From Blepharisma stoltei (Eukaryota; Ciliophora; Heterotrichea; Heterotrichida; Blepharismidae), in assembly GCA_914767885.1 (NCBI GenBank), contig CAJZBQ010000023.1:499501-563500 (forward strand): a DNA stretch of 64,000 nucleotides. The letters run 5' to 3'. Below the pieces are notes generated by a model. That model was given only the letters and a program-made list of their open reading frames with translations. It was not told the origin of the DNA and did not search any database. Positions 11,901 to 21,993 of this stretch are shown one piece after another (within the stretch, counting starts at the first letter, position 1; the number at the start of each line of letters is the position of its first letter). The translations under genes and the position numbers were made by a program.

Positions 11901-12439
11901 TCATAAACTACTGGGAACAACAGATGAGTGGCTCTAGATAGTCTATCATCGCATTCATCAAAAATAATTGACAAGGCCAGCAGAATTGAATCAATAGTTA
12001 CAAGATCACGGTCTGCACCCAAATTCAGTATGCTTTCAAAACACATTGGCCACTGATCTGGGAAATCCCTTAGGACTATTCCTGAAAGCGCCAAAACCTA
12101 TATCTCAATTACTGCTAAAGTTTTCAATTTAGGCTCTTCAATTTTAATGCACTGCATTAAAACTTGTCTGGTTTCTCTCATATCATTCGATGATATGTGG
12201 GAAGACTCATTCCAATAGTCTGATATGAAATTCTTCAAGAGAATCCCTGAAAACTGCCTAATAAAGAATTTCATGTTTTCTGGGATTTGGGAAGGAAGTT
12301 GTATAGATCCTTGCAAAATTTTTGAAAGTGCAGGGGAGTATCCAGCTTGGAATTCTCACTCTTTTAGTATTGTTGAGCCTTGAGATAAGTGCTGAGGATT
12401 GATAATACAACTGTATAGGACTTCTATGAGTCTTTCCAT
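8907..12439 (-). CDS. Importin-9-like nuclear transport receptor
   Basis: Kept segments 12439-12113, 12097-9289 and 9199-8907 join to 3,429 nt, 1,142 residues. This is a HEAT-repeat karyopherin-beta: the N-terminal part has FFIRQFSGILLKNFISDYW and VLALSGIVLRDFPDQWP. It ends with an acidic loop (DFDYEDNDDVSDDINEDD) and a conserved C-terminal part (ITLQNFLLDFFNNL), the layout of importin-9 (about 1,040 aa in animals), which imports histones and ribosomal proteins. A 15-nt intron (12098-12112) and an 89-bp TA-bounded segment (9200-9288) interrupt it. TGA encodes Trp at 11603-11605 and near 12359. Without removal of the 89-bp segment the two ends are in different frames. Confidence 0.88.
9200..9288. 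mobile_element. Short TA-bounded IES-like segment, 89 bp
   Basis: A small inverted repeat: ATTTGATAGAATTTTTCCTTG on the left and its near-complement around CAAGGAAAAAAAACC and ATTCTATCAAAT on the right. TA lies at each junction (9200-9201, 9289-9290). 89 is not a multiple of three, and its removal is exactly what brings the importin-9 C-terminus into frame. Confidence 0.82.
12098..12112 (-). other. 15-nt spliceosomal intron (importin-9 gene)
   Basis: GTAATTGAGATATAG on the minus strand. It contains a stop in the reading frame and its removal joins LKTLA to VLALSG. Confidence 0.9.
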
Positions 12440-12604
12440 AATATAATTAATTAGCTAAATATGAGATCAGGATTTTGGAGCTAAGCTTATAGAAAATGCA
12501 TAAAAAAAGAATTCAGAAGAGTCCTTGCATAAAAATAGATCGAAACTGAAAATAAGGAAATTTCATAGGAGAATAATGGGAATTGTTAGGAATTTTATGA
12601 TTTT

Positions 12605-13102
12605 TTAATTATTCTCTTCCTCTTCCTCTTCATCTTCATAATTTTCTTCATTTTCTTTCTCGCTCTCTTTTGCTTTCTTAAATATGAATTTCCTATATTT
12701 TCTAGATAAATCTTCAAAGTGCTTATTTTTTTCATACTCTGGGTATTTAAACAAATAAATAGCTCGGATTGTCTGCCCCACATCATTTGGTTTTTCTGCC
12801 AAAGATTCTAAAGTGTTTGCTGTGTAATAAGGATGTATTAATCCTTTAATTATGGCCATCCCCGCTCCTGTGATAGTTAATCGAAGGAGCCATCTCTTTG
12901 ATAAAGAAAAACCTATCAAAAACGACACCACTACCCCTCCTAAAATCATGAAAGGTTCGGATTTTTTCAGTTTATCTAATTCAGATGATCGAGAGATCAA
13001 TAAATGGTTTTCCATGATTTTCTCATAAGATGCATGGGCTGCTCTTTGTCTCTGATATTCGCTATTGAAAAAATTGATAATTTTGTCATATATGTGAGAC
13101 AT
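12605..13102 (-). CDS. Membrane protein of unknown function
   Basis: A 165-residue protein starting MSHIYDKIINFF. Two hydrophobic segments (about residues 55-72 and 75-93, containing ILGGVVVSFLIGFSL and ITGAGMAII) look like a membrane hairpin. The tail is lysine-rich and then almost purely acidic (EDEEEEEENN). No family is recognised. An upstream in-frame ATG at 13135 would overlap the stop codon of the IQ-MORN gene, so I chose 13102; the gap to that stop is then 13 bp. Confidence 0.7.
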   Translation of the reverse strand: MSHIYDKIINFFNSEYQRQRAAHASYEKIMENHLLISRSSELDKLKKSEPFMILGGVVVSFLIGFSLSKRWLLRLTITGAGMAIIKGLIHPYYTANTLESLAEKPNDVGQTIRAIYLFKYPEYEKNKHFEDLSRKYRKFIFKKAKESEKENEENYEDEEEEEENN

Positions 13103-13115
13103 TTTATTATTATAA

Positions 13116-14591
13116 TTATTCAATTTTCTTTCCATCTCGAAATAGAACAGATTTTACTTTGCCGTCAGGGAAAATATAAACCCCTTGACCGTCTTGTTTG
13201 CCGTTTTTCCATGACCCTTTGTATTGCTTATTGTCAGCCCATGTGTAAGTTCCTGCCCCATGCTTTTTGTCGTAGCTGTATTCTCCTTCGTATTTTCGGC
13301 CATCAATTCATGTGTAAATGCCGAAGCCATGCATATTGTTTTTTAGCCATTCGCCTTCGTATCTTCTTCCGTCAAGTCAGGTATAAACCCCTCTTCCACT
13401 CATATAATTATTAGCCCATTGGCCAGTATATTTATACCCTGCTTGGCAGATACCTATGTGATGGATATATAGCTTACCCTTTATCGATTTATAAGAAGAT
13501 TTCTAATTATAGTTTTTTGTATAAAATTGATGAAAACACGATATACTTCCATCGGTTCAAATATAAGTCCCAAACCCGCTTTTCTTTCCTCCTCTATGAA
13601 ATCCTTCATATCTACTTCCATCTGCTCACGATTCAATCCCAAAACCATCTTGCAAATCATTTTTTCAATCTCCGATATACATTGCTCCATTTTTGTGGAG
13701 GTAAACTCCTTTTCCATGAGCTTTATCATCGAGCCAATTTCCTTCAAAAATGTCTCCATCAATGTGCCAAAACTTTCCATGACCATTTGCTTTGTTTGTT
13801 TTCCAATTTCCTTCATATTTAGTCCCATCTGGCCAAGTTTGAGTTCCTATTCCTTCTCTGTCATTCCCATTCCACTCTCCATTATAGACAGAGCCACTTT
13901 TAAAAGTGAATGGAGGTTTTACGTTATGTTTTGATACTTTATTTTCAGTTGAGAAAAATTTGCTTTTTGGTTTATAAATAAAAATTAAGTTATAAGCGGA
14001 TGGGCCAATAGCCTGCCTATATGGTGTAAACCCACCTAGTCTAAGGATTACTCCCTTGGTTAGAGCCACTTTTTATGGATGCCCCATTAGTCCCGATAAG
14101 CAAAGATTAAGTGCAAGGCAAAACCTGTCAATCCCTTCTGGCTGGGGCGGGGAAACCCTTCAGGGAAGAACCAAAATTTACCTCTTCAGTATCTCCAAAC
14201 CCGGAGGTCTGCTTCAAAAGTGACAGAAGCACTATTTCGGCTTCATCATGATGGTCCTACTCCTGAGGTTGTTTTCCTCAGATCCCATATCGGTCGACTT
14301 CACCACTATTTCTTTATAAATAAAGGAATACATTTTCCTTGTTTGGTATCCTCTCCATAAAGATTGGATTTTTATTACTTTTGGAACAGCTGCGTTGAAT
14401 TTTGTCTGATTTGGAGAAGATTGAAAAGTACTGAGATCTAAATTTTCAATTCCAAGATGTTTTGAAATGTCAGTTGCACTGATGTTCGCGATATCTTTGT
14501 CGCTTTTTAAAGTGTCTGTGAGTTTTATTTCTTGGTTGGTTTCGCTCTCTCTTTTTTTGCAATTGCAATCTGAGCAACTGACTTGGCCCAT
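13116..14591 (-). CDS. IQ-motif and MORN-repeat protein
   Basis: Kept segments 14591-14325, 13982-13544 and 13432-13116 join to 1,023 nt, 340 residues. The N-terminus MGQVSCSDC suggests N-myristoylation. An IQ motif (IQSLWRGYQTRKMY, about residues 74-87) should bind calmodulin or centrin. About eight MORN repeats follow (YNGEWNGNDREGIG, YEGNWKTNKANGHG and so on), ending DGKVKSVLFRDGKKIE. The layout is common among ciliate cortical and ciliary proteins. The two halves look like separate genes until a 342-bp SINE-like unit, flanked by TTTATAAATAAA, is removed; the join is RKMYSFIYK|PKSKFF. A 111-bp TA-bounded segment interrupts one MORN repeat. TGA encodes Trp in several repeats. Confidence 0.85.
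13433..13543. mobile_element. Short TA-bounded IES-like segment, 111 bp
   Basis: TATA is present at both junctions (13433-13436, 13542-13545). Keeping one TA restores DGSKYTGQW across a MORN repeat; retention brings in a stop. No clear terminal inverted repeat is seen, unlike the hairpin class. Confidence 0.7.
13983..14324. mobile_element. SINE-like insertion (S class, short subtype) in the IQ-MORN gene
   Basis: 342 bp between 12-bp direct repeats TTTATAAATAAA (13971-13982, 14313-14324). The core resembles the units at 38930-39193 and 53252-53519: GTAAACCCACC, GGTTAGAGCCAC, CCATTAGTCCC and GGCAAAACCTG. It creates a false start (MALTKG...) and a false stop for the two halves of the host gene. 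Confidence 0.82.
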
Positions 14592-14799
14592 ATATCTTTA
14601 ACAAAATGTCGAGCTAATTTTTATTAGTTTTGAAATGATATTAATACACTAATTAATAGATATAAGCCTTTGAATAAGCAAGATATGAGACAATTAGGGT
14701 ATTTTTAAAAATAAATCGGTAAAATCATGGAATTTAGGTCAATCAAGTGAGTTTATAAATTTAAACAAATTGATAACCTTCTTATAAAATACCATTAAA

Positions 14800-15309
14800 A
14801 TGGTGACACTAAGACTTCAGAAGCGCTTGGCAGCAAGCGTCCTTAAGTGCGGAAAGCGCCGTGTTTGGATGGATCCTAACGAAATTCAAGAAATTTCCTT
14901 GGCAAATTCCCGTCAAAATATCCGCAAGCTCGTAAAAGACGGATTTATTGTAAAGACTCCTCAAGCCATCCACTCCCGAGTCCGTGCCAATCTCTTCAAA
15001 GAGTCAGTTAAAAAAGGCAGACACACAGGACTTGGAAAGAGAAAAGGTACCGCTGAAGCCAGAATGCCTGAAAAAATCATGTGGATGCGTCGTCAAAGAG
15101 TTCTCAGAAGACTCCTCCGCAAGTATAGAGCCAGCACAAAAATTGACAAGACCTTATACCACGATTTCTACGTTGGTGCCAAAGGAAATATGTACAAGAA
15201 CAAGAGAGTGCTCATGGACTCCATCTTCAAAGCCAAAGCCAACGCCATTCGTGAAAAGAATCTCAAAGAACAGCAAGAAGCACGCAGACAGAAGCGCACT
15301 AAGGCATAA
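14800..15309 (+). CDS. RPL19: Large-subunit ribosomal protein eL19
   Basis: A 169-residue protein matching eL19: [20 protein letters not shown] at the N-terminus, then [21 protein letters not shown], the [18 protein letters not shown] basic stretch and a long basic C-terminal helix. It is part of the 60S subunit. Codon use is more C/G-rich at third positions than in the neighbours, as expected for a highly expressed gene. There is no intron or insertion. Only 38 bp separate it from the MOB1 gene downstream. Confidence 0.96.
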   Translation: MVTLRLQKRLAASVLKCGKRRVWMDPNEIQEISLANSRQNIRKLVKDGFIVKTPQAIHSRVRANLFKESVKKGRHTGLGKRKGTAEARMPEKIMWMRRQRVLRRLLRKYRASTKIDKTLYHDFYVGAKGNMYKNKRVLMDSIFKAKANAIREKNLKEQQEARRQKRTKA

Positions 15310-15347
15310 TTTAAGATTCTTAAATCCATATTCATATAATTTTAAAA

Positions 15348-16022
15348 ATGCAAGTCGACAAAAACAAGAGCTTCCGCCCAAAGAAGCGCATTGAAAAAGG
15401 TCAGCGTGGGTATGGTCTCAAACAAATAGCTAAGATGACACTTGGGTCAGGGAATTTGGATTTGGCAGTTGAAGTTCCTGTAGGAGAAGATTTGAACGAA
15501 TGGTTTGCTGTCAATACTATAGAATTCTATAATGAAATTAACCTGATCTACGGAGCCTTGACTGAGTTCTGTACTCCTGAATCGTGCCCTGTTATGTCAG
15601 CTGGGCCTAAGTATGAATACTTATGGGCAGACGGACAAAACGTGAAGACTCCTTTAAAAGTTTCTGCAAGTGAGTATATCGATTTCTTGATGACTTGGGT
15701 CGAAAGTCAGCTCAACAATGAGCATCTATTCCCAACCCAGCTTGGAGTTCCTTTCCCAAAGAACTTCTCGTCTACAATTAAAGTGATTTTCAAGCGACTC
15801 TTCAGAGTTTATGCTCATATATACCATACCCACTTCCAACATATTATGACTTTAGGAATGGAGTACCATTTGAACACCTGTTTTAAGCATTTCATTTTCT
15901 TTATTGATCGCTTTAAGCTAGTCGATCAAAAAGAGCTTGCACCGCTGGCAGAACTGATTCAGCAGTTCAGAGAAAGGGGAAGAGAAAGGATGGAAAGAGA
16001 AGCTCTTGGACAAAGGCATTAA
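15348..16022 (+). CDS. MOB1: MOB1-type kinase activator
   Basis: A 224-residue Mob/phocein protein: NEWFAVNTIEFYNEINLIYG, then EFCTPESCPVMSAGPKYEYLWADG with the zinc-binding Cys pair, and the HIYHTHFQHI segment with the zinc-binding His residues. MOB1 activates NDR/LATS kinases. In ciliates it is known to act in cell division and positioning along the body axis. The length is typical (about 215). It starts 38 bp after eL19 and ends 26 bp before the WD40 gene. Confidence 0.95.
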   Translation: MQVDKNKSFRPKKRIEKGQRGYGLKQIAKMTLGSGNLDLAVEVPVGEDLNEWFAVNTIEFYNEINLIYGALTEFCTPESCPVMSAGPKYEYLWADGQNVKTPLKVSASEYIDFLMTWVESQLNNEHLFPTQLGVPFPKNFSSTIKVIFKRLFRVYAHIYHTHFQHIMTLGMEYHLNTCFKHFIFFIDRFKLVDQKELAPLAELIQQFRERGRERMEREALGQRH

Positions 16023-16048
16023 TAAATAGTTATATTGATAAGTTAGAT

Positions 16049-17412
16049 ATGGAAGAAGAACGAGTAATTACTCATCTCCACACTATCGTTGATAGCGGAG
16101 ACATCCTAGTAGTCAAATGGAACCCAGACGACTCTCATCTAGCAACAGCTTGTGCTGATGGCACCGTCAAAATATATGCCAGTACAAGTGGGAATTTCAT
16201 TAGGACATTGAACTGTAGGCTTGCAGCAGATGCAATGCCAGTCACAGCACTTCAGTGGAGACCTCCTACTTCACTTGCAAAAACAAAGAACGTGCTTGTC
16301 GCGACCACAGCTGATGGCGGAATACTTCATTGGCATGCAACTTCAGGCAAAATTTTGCATACAATCAGGTTTGAGCAAGAAAATCAAGTTTTATGTGTTG
16401 ATTATGACGTGGAGGGGAAATATTTTGCAGTTGGCTGCAAAGATATGTTCGTTAGAGTTTATGATGAATCTACTAACTCCCCCCCCTCCGTGAGTGAACA
16501 AAACGATTAGAAAAATCGCTATTTTTTGCCTAAAAACCCACCCTCCGTGAGTGAACAAAAATTTTGTTAATAGAAAATTTTTTTTATGGAATATATAAAT
16601 GATAATTAGTATAATGAAATCTAGAGCTAATTCTGTTTAATTTTTTAACGAATTGCTTTTTAAAACATAAAATTTTTATAATTAAATTAATATTTGCTTT
16701 CCAATTTTGCGAATTAGGATTTTTTTAAATTTCGAAAAAAAACTATTTTTTATAAAAAATTTTATATATAAATTTTTTTAAAAAAAAAAAATTAACACCC
16801 CTCCCTGAGTGAACAAAATTTTTTTGTTCACTCACGGAGGGGGGGAGTAAGAGCGTCATTGCTGAAATGGCTCCTGGATGGGGAGATGTGATTGGGCATG
16901 GGAATAGGATTTTCGCTGTCAAGTGGAGGGATGAAAATACAATTATTAGTGCTGGATGGGATAATAATATCATCATTTGGGATGTTAGAGCGCATAGAGC
17001 TGCAAGAGCTATTTTTGGACCTCACATATGTGGGGATGCTATGGATATCTGTGGAAATAGACTGCTAACTGGAAGCTATCATATAAAAGATCAGTTGCAG
17101 CTGTGGGATTTGAATGATGGGCACAATATCTTTACTCAGACTGTAGTTTCAAATAATAGGCCGTGCTTGCTTTATACTGCGCAGTTTAGTAAGTCAGATA
17201 TGGGATCAATGTTTGCAGCAGGAGGATCTGGAAGTGATGAAGCGTATTTCTATGATAGTGATACTCTGAGACCTTTTGGAATGCTATCAAATTTGACTAA
17301 TGCGGTGTACTCAATTGATTTTGCTCATGCTTCGAATAAGCTCGCAGTGGCAAGTGGAGATGGCTCAATCAGAGTGTTTGAGATCACTAGAAATCGACAA
17401 GATGAAGTTTAA
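16049..17412 (+). CDS. WD40-repeat protein
   Basis: Kept segments 16049-16476 and 16851-17412 join to 990 nt, 329 residues. Several WD40 blades are visible (VVKWNPDDSHLATACADGTVKIY, ALQWRPP, FAVKWRDENTIISAGWDNNIIIWDV, VYSIDFAHASNKLAVASGDGSIRVF), enough for about seven. I do not recognise a specific orthologue. A 374-bp family-A MITE splits it between YDESTN and KSVIAEM; with one TAA kept the codon is rebuilt as AAG. Confidence 0.85.
16477..16850. mobile_element. MITE-like element, family A, inside the WD40 gene
   Basis: 374 bp, 3-bp duplication TAA (16474-16476, 16848-16850). The ends are CTCCCCCCCCTCCGTGAGTG and the complement. A second copy of CCTCCGTGAGTGAACAAAA lies about 55 bp inside the left end, and another inner copy sits inside the right end. 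This is the best-preserved example of the outer-plus-inner motif layout. Confidence 0.9.
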
Positions 17413-17891
17413 ATAACTCTTATAAAAAAGTAGATTTTTTATAAATGCCCAAAGCTAAGTATTTTGTTGAAATTAAAATAAGGTTTAGCTTTATTGATTA
17501 TATATATTTTAAGAATAATTCCCCTAAGACTATTCCTATTTGTAAAATTTTCATTTGTGCCAAGCTTTCCTAGCAGTTTTATACTTTTTGGAATTAAATT
17601 AAACATTTATGAATTTAAAGCATTTAATGAAGCTATTTTAGCAAGCAAATTGAATCTTCAGGAAAATAATTGGAATTTTTTGTATTAAATAAAAATTGAT
17701 CTACATTTATTCTGCAATAAATTTTCACAAATTTGGATTACCTACAAGAACCCATTTTGTATATATAAATAAAAAATCACTTTCTCTTTTAATTTATTAA
17801 ATCTTTATATGCTTTCATTTTTTTTTTAGATTAAAAAATATGTGGATAAAAATTGAATAATAAAAATTGCAATTTCATACTTACTAAGGAC
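17413..17891. other. Intergenic DNA, no supported gene
   Basis: A 64-codon hydrophobic ORF at 17494-17688 (plus) is the only open frame. Its composition follows the AT-rich base composition and I do not call it. Confidence 0.5.
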
Positions 17892-18482
17892 TTATTTTAT
17901 TTCTATGTGGCAATACTTTGCTTTTGGCCTAAAGCTCTCTTCATCTTCTGTTATATGTGAATGAATTGAACCTTGACGAGAAAAAAATGGTTTAGCAGGC
18001 CCTGGATTGAGGACTTTTTGTTTCAAATTCGATAAAATTTTTGACTTTGCGAAGGTCACCGCATTACTATTTGTCCTGATAACCTTTCGTGCAACCATAG
18101 ATATATTTTCTTTCAATAAATCATTTTTCATTGTATTCACATTTGGGAAATCTAAAATGCTTTTAATATTATCTCTTTTTGACGTCTTTTGAGGCATGTT
18201 AAGGATGAAAAATGAAGTAGAGCTCAAAGATCTTTTTCTCATCCTAAGATTTGACAATGACTCAAAACACCGGCCTTTGCTTAGCTCAAATTGCTCCTTG
18301 TGGCACGGACTTTGTTCGACCTTGAGATTTTGCTTAGGGCTTTTCTCTTTTATTTGTGTGCTGTTACATGAAAGTTTTATTTTTTTATTATCAAATTGTT
18401 CTGCTTTGAGTTCTCTTTTTTTTATTCCATTAACCAAGTTATAAGCAGGCATCAGAGTTTGTTGAGATTTTCCTTTAATCAT
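17892..18482 (-). CDS. Unknown basic, Ser-rich protein
   Basis: 196 residues from ATG 18482, uninterrupted. The protein is Lys/Arg/Ser/Asn-rich and looks disordered, with short basic clusters (RMRKRSLSS, KKRELK). No domain is recognised. The clean start, normal stop (TAA) and amino-acid composition unlike random AT-rich DNA support it as a gene. Confidence 0.6.
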   Translation of the reverse strand: MIKGKSQQTLMPAYNLVNGIKKRELKAEQFDNKKIKLSCNSTQIKEKSPKQNLKVEQSPCHKEQFELSKGRCFESLSNLRMRKRSLSSTSFFILNMPQKTSKRDNIKSILDFPNVNTMKNDLLKENISMVARKVIRTNSNAVTFAKSKILSNLKQKVLNPGPAKPFFSRQGSIHSHITEDEESFRPKAKYCHIEIK

Positions 18483-19146
18483 ATCAATATAGAGATTTAT
18501 TTATTTTCATACATTTTTTTTGATAATCAAGGCGTAAGGTTTATTTATTAACTATTGCTGAAAGCATAAATGGCAAATATAAATTTGAAAAAGACTATGA
18601 TCTAATTGAGATTATTAAATAAATTTATACATACTTTACTCTCAATTTAATTAAAAAAAATTATGTCGCTAAATATTCCATTTTTCTGCTTCAAGGATTG
18701 GAATGCAATTTTAATGCTATTCAAACAATTTGGCGCTTTCCCGATACGTAATAAAAAAATTTTATTTAATTGAAGGAGATTTTTAGTTAAAATTTAAAGG
18801 AAAAGCTAATAAAATAAAAAAAGTTATTGTCTTGAACTAATAGCATCTTTTTATTAGAATATTTACAGAAGACAAAAAAATAAGCATAAATGATTTCAAA
18901 ATAAGATTATTACTTGCATTACAGCATCAATATAGCACAAATAATGCTAAACTATTAATAAGAGCATGAACTTGAAAAGAATTTTATATTAATCAATCAA
19001 CTTTTATGAAGAGAATTTAGTTTGAACTCAATATAGCATAAAAATAGCTTAATAATAGTTATTTTAATAACAATTATCTATCTAATCTTTTATTTTAAAA
19101 TAAAAAAGCATTTTATAACTAAATATTCTTTAGATTTTAATAAAAT
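18483..19146. other. AT-rich intergenic DNA
   Basis: Very AT-rich with no ORF of note and no recognisable element end. Presumably it includes the two divergent promoters. Confidence 0.5.
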
Positions 19147-19536
19147 ATGGCGACGGATCCTAAAATTTTATATCAAAAAATTACTCAAATAAACACAGCA
19201 TTTTATAAAGAAATCTCAAAGCTTGCGTCTCCTGCTTTTGTAAATTTTATACAGGTTGATAGCTATATGTGTGAAATGGCTTGCTATCAAAATCCGAAGG
19301 CAAATATTGAAGAATCAGATTCATGCGCGGAAACTTGCAGAAAACAATCGAACCCATTAAGGAGTAAGATTCAAGAAACATATAAAGCATCATTTGTGAG
19401 ACATATTTAGAGCAAACTCTCTGATTGTAGCGAAAATTGTGGAAAAGATGTAGAATGCACTAAAAATTGCATAAAAAGCTATGCTGGCTCGCTAAAAGCA
19501 TTTGCAAATACTTTGACAAACTCTCAGATAAGCTAA
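19147..19536 (+). CDS. FAM136A-like twin-CX3C protein
   Basis: Exons 19147-19395 and 19411-19536 join to 124 residues. The protein carries four CX3C motifs (CEMAC, CAETC, CSENC, CTKNC) in a small helical protein, the pattern of FAM136A (DUF842), a mitochondrial protein of about 138 aa. CX3C pairs are typical of intermembrane-space proteins that use disulfide relay import. A 15-nt intron (GTGAGACATATTTAG) carries the apparent stop; without it the protein would lose its last two motifs. Confidence 0.75.
19396..19410 (+). other. 15-nt spliceosomal intron
   Basis: GTGAGACATATTTAG. Its removal joins KASF to SKLSDC and keeps the four CX3C motifs in one protein. Confidence 0.88.
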
Positions 19537-19876
19537 AGTTATTTAATACAGCTAAAAATTTAATTGCAGACTAAGTTGAAATAAAAAAGATAAATTTTCT
19601 AAGAGAAAGTGTTTTTAATACATTTAAAATTATTTTTTAAGGGAAATTAAAATTTCCTACTTTTAACTATCTTACAAATGGATGAAGCAAAATTAGATTA
19701 TTAAAAACTAATAATTTTCTTTATTCAATTAATAGCAATCTTTAATTTTTAGTCTGCTCTCTATATGGCTCTAATCTCTAAGATATACTTTTCTAATCTT
19801 TTTTTGCCTATAAAAATGTTTAATCTAAATAAACTTTGTTATAATTAGTCTAAAAAGAAAGCTCAATATTTACTAA
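19537..19876. other. Convergent intergenic region
   Basis: AT-rich spacer between two convergent genes. No element or RNA is recognised. Confidence 0.5.
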
Positions 19877-20284
19877 TTAAGGAACCCAAGCCATATTTTG
19901 CTTCATCCTTCTGCTGCGTGAACTGTTTTTCATCATTATTTGTATTTCTCTTTCTATGTCACTATCTTCTTCCTCATCTCGCTCTTCTTTTTCTGGGACA
20001 ATTTTAGGACTCGGTTCGCGCTTTTTCTCAGGCTCTTCAGGAACAGTAAAGCATTTCCATCCCTTTTCAAGCTCTTTTTCCCAACTCTCCATAACCCAGC
20101 CTTTTATTTTCCTCTCAGAATTTCTGAATTCTCTTTTAAGCTGAAGTTTCTTCAATGCAATGCTCACCTTTAATGCATTTTCTTCTTTTTTTATTTTTGA
20201 AAACTCAGCTCCCTTCTTTTTGGCATCATCATACAATTCATCATATTTAGACTTCAATGCTTCATACTTTGATTGAAATTTCAT
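19877..20284 (-). CDS. Small coiled-coil protein, unknown
   Basis: 135 residues. The N-terminal two-thirds is a lysine-rich helix (MKFQSKYEALKSKYDELY onward). A proline/acidic linker follows (PSPKIVPEKEERDEEEDSD), then a basic end (NSSRSRRMKQNMAWVP). No family is recognised. The start is ATG 20284 and it ends with TAA. Confidence 0.6.
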   Translation of the reverse strand: MKFQSKYEALKSKYDELYDDAKKKGAEFSKIKKEENALKVSIALKKLQLKREFRNSERKIKGWVMESWEKELEKGWKCFTVPEEPEKKREPSPKIVPEKEERDEEEDSDIEREIQIMMKNSSRSRRMKQNMAWVP

Positions 20285-20522
20285 ATTATAAATTATCTTT
20301 ATCCCCTTTAAAATATTAAAAACTGAAACATTTTAAATATTAAATATTTAAAATACAAAACAGCAATTATTACGGAAAGTTAGCAAGAATGAAACCTTCG
20401 TAAACAATAAGATGCCTTTATTTACTTTAATCCTGATAATATAAATTATCTCAATAGAGCAATTTACAGAATGTAAAGCTCATATTTTTATAATTTATTC
20501 TAGCCAAATTTGATGATTTATA

Positions 20523-21501
20523 ACGATGACCCCCCCTCAATCTTCATGTCTATTGCAACAAAAATTTTTCGAAAAAATTTTCATGCCTACTGCAACACAA
20601 AATTTTTATAAAAAAGAATTAATGCATTTTTCTCTAGGTGAGTTTCTCAAAAACCCCATAAAACAGCGCTGCTGTAGGCGTGTCAATGACCTTCTCATCG
20701 AGATTTGGACGGCTATTGTCATTGCTCGCCATTTTATTTAAACTTATCTAGCTAAAAAGTACAGAAAAATTTAAGATGCGAATCTAAAATTTGCTGCAAG
20801 AGGATTAGGATTATTACAGACAGGCGCTAGCCATATTTGTAACACAGTCACCAAAGACCTCCCGTGCAGAAGGTTCTACCGCTTTTCGATTCCAGCCCAG
20901 AGGGTCTATTCCTCTTACGAGTGCCCTTCCGGTACCTTCTGTCTCCTCCTTGCCTTGCGGCTTCAGTCTTGAGTGGGCGGCTTATGGATTTCTGCGTCCC
21001 TGCTACGGGCAATTGGAGTAGCTTGATTCCAAGGATCAGCTCCTTAGAGTCTATCGGGTGTCAAAGTACTTCCTTCTACAGCTACACGAAAAAGACTGTT
21101 CCCCTGTGGCCTGGGCAAAAACCCCAGTTTCTCGATAGAGGAATACCCATGGGTCCTCGGAACAAAAGGACGTTGTCGAGCGCATCTATTTCCTACCACA
21201 GGAAAGCAGCCAAAACCTGCTCGGATATACACTTCTTGAGCCTGCGTCTGATTCTCGGCTTGGGGTCCGTCCCAGTTCGCATTAGCCATAAGGTCTGGAA
21301 TGCTGCGCCAAGAGGGCAGGGTGACACGTGTCATTTTAATATATATGATTTGTTGCAAGAGACATGAAAATTATTATTTTTTTTATATCTAATTTGTTGC
21401 AAGAGACATGAAAATTATTATTTTTTTTATATAAAATTTTATATTAAAAAATTGCATTTTTGTTGCAATAGACATGAAGATTGAGGGGGGGGTCATCGTT
21501 A
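20523..21501. mobile_element. Inverted-repeat element, family D, containing a nested S unit
   Basis: TA at both ends (20521-20522, 21500-21501). About 45 bp of near-perfect terminal inverted repeat begins ACGATGACCCCCCCTCAATC and its complement. The motif TTGCAAYAGACATGAA recurs several times near both ends, echoing the outer-plus-inner layout of families A-C. A SINE-like unit has inserted inside it. It lies upstream of the Cys-rich protein gene. Confidence 0.85.
20803..21361. mobile_element. SINE-like insertion (S class) nested in element D
   Basis: About 559 bp between imperfect repeats ATTTGYTGCAAGAG (20789-20802, 21348-21361). GC-rich, with the class features GGATATACAC and a CGTGTCATTTTAATATAT end. 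It holds a 167-codon ORF (20864-21367) that I take to be non-coding. Confidence 0.68.
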
Positions 21502-21545
21502 AATTGGAATTTATTTTATTCTAAATCTATATTAAGATCTCATAA

Positions 21546-21923
21546 ATGAGAGTTCCCGCTTTACGAAGAAAAAATCCATACACAGAAGAGCCAATCGCCC
21601 ACCGTCCAACTCAATCAAATTCTCCATACGAAAGAACTCTCCAGCAAATGATCACAAGCCAAAGAGTCAATGAAATATCGCCAACTGTCCTAAAATACTG
21701 CAGCTTATGCACACATAAAATTGAGCTTAACTTCAATGGCCATCGCTCAGAGCCAGATCATTACCCTATCGCTATTGATATTTGTAAAGGCTGTTCCAAA
21801 GATATTTGTGAATATTGTCGACGTATTTGTGAGAAATGCGAGAAAAGTTGCTGTTACGTCTGCAATACAACAATTTATAATGATACAGGTAGCTTGGAGG
21901 TCTGCCCTGATTGTGCTAATTAA
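21546..21923 (+). CDS. Small Cys-rich, zinc-binding-type protein
   Basis: 125 residues. After a basic N-terminus it has a dense run of Cys pairs: CSLC, CKGC, CEYC, CEKC, CYVC and CPDC (about residues 58-122). This suggests three zinc sites in a RING- or FYVE-like treble-clef arrangement. No orthologue is recognised. It ends 70 bp before the TTLL gene on the same strand. Confidence 0.7.
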   Translation: MRVPALRRKNPYTEEPIAHRPTQSNSPYERTLQQMITSQRVNEISPTVLKYCSLCTHKIELNFNGHRSEPDHYPIAIDICKGCSKDICEYCRRICEKCEKSCCYVCNTTIYNDTGSLEVCPDCAN

Positions 21924-21993
21924 CTCTTTTAATTGAAAACACAACTTAATTTTTTCAAAAATAATAAGTGAAACTTAAGTAATATTAACTGAA

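Noticed and set aside
17494-17688. 64-codon hydrophobic ORF
   Set aside because: AT-rich composition effect; no neighbour, start context or domain supports it.
20864-21367. 167-codon ORF with few stops
   Set aside because: It lies within a SINE-like unit, is GC-driven, has no protein-like pattern, and the unit has long direct repeats and class motifs of a non-coding element.
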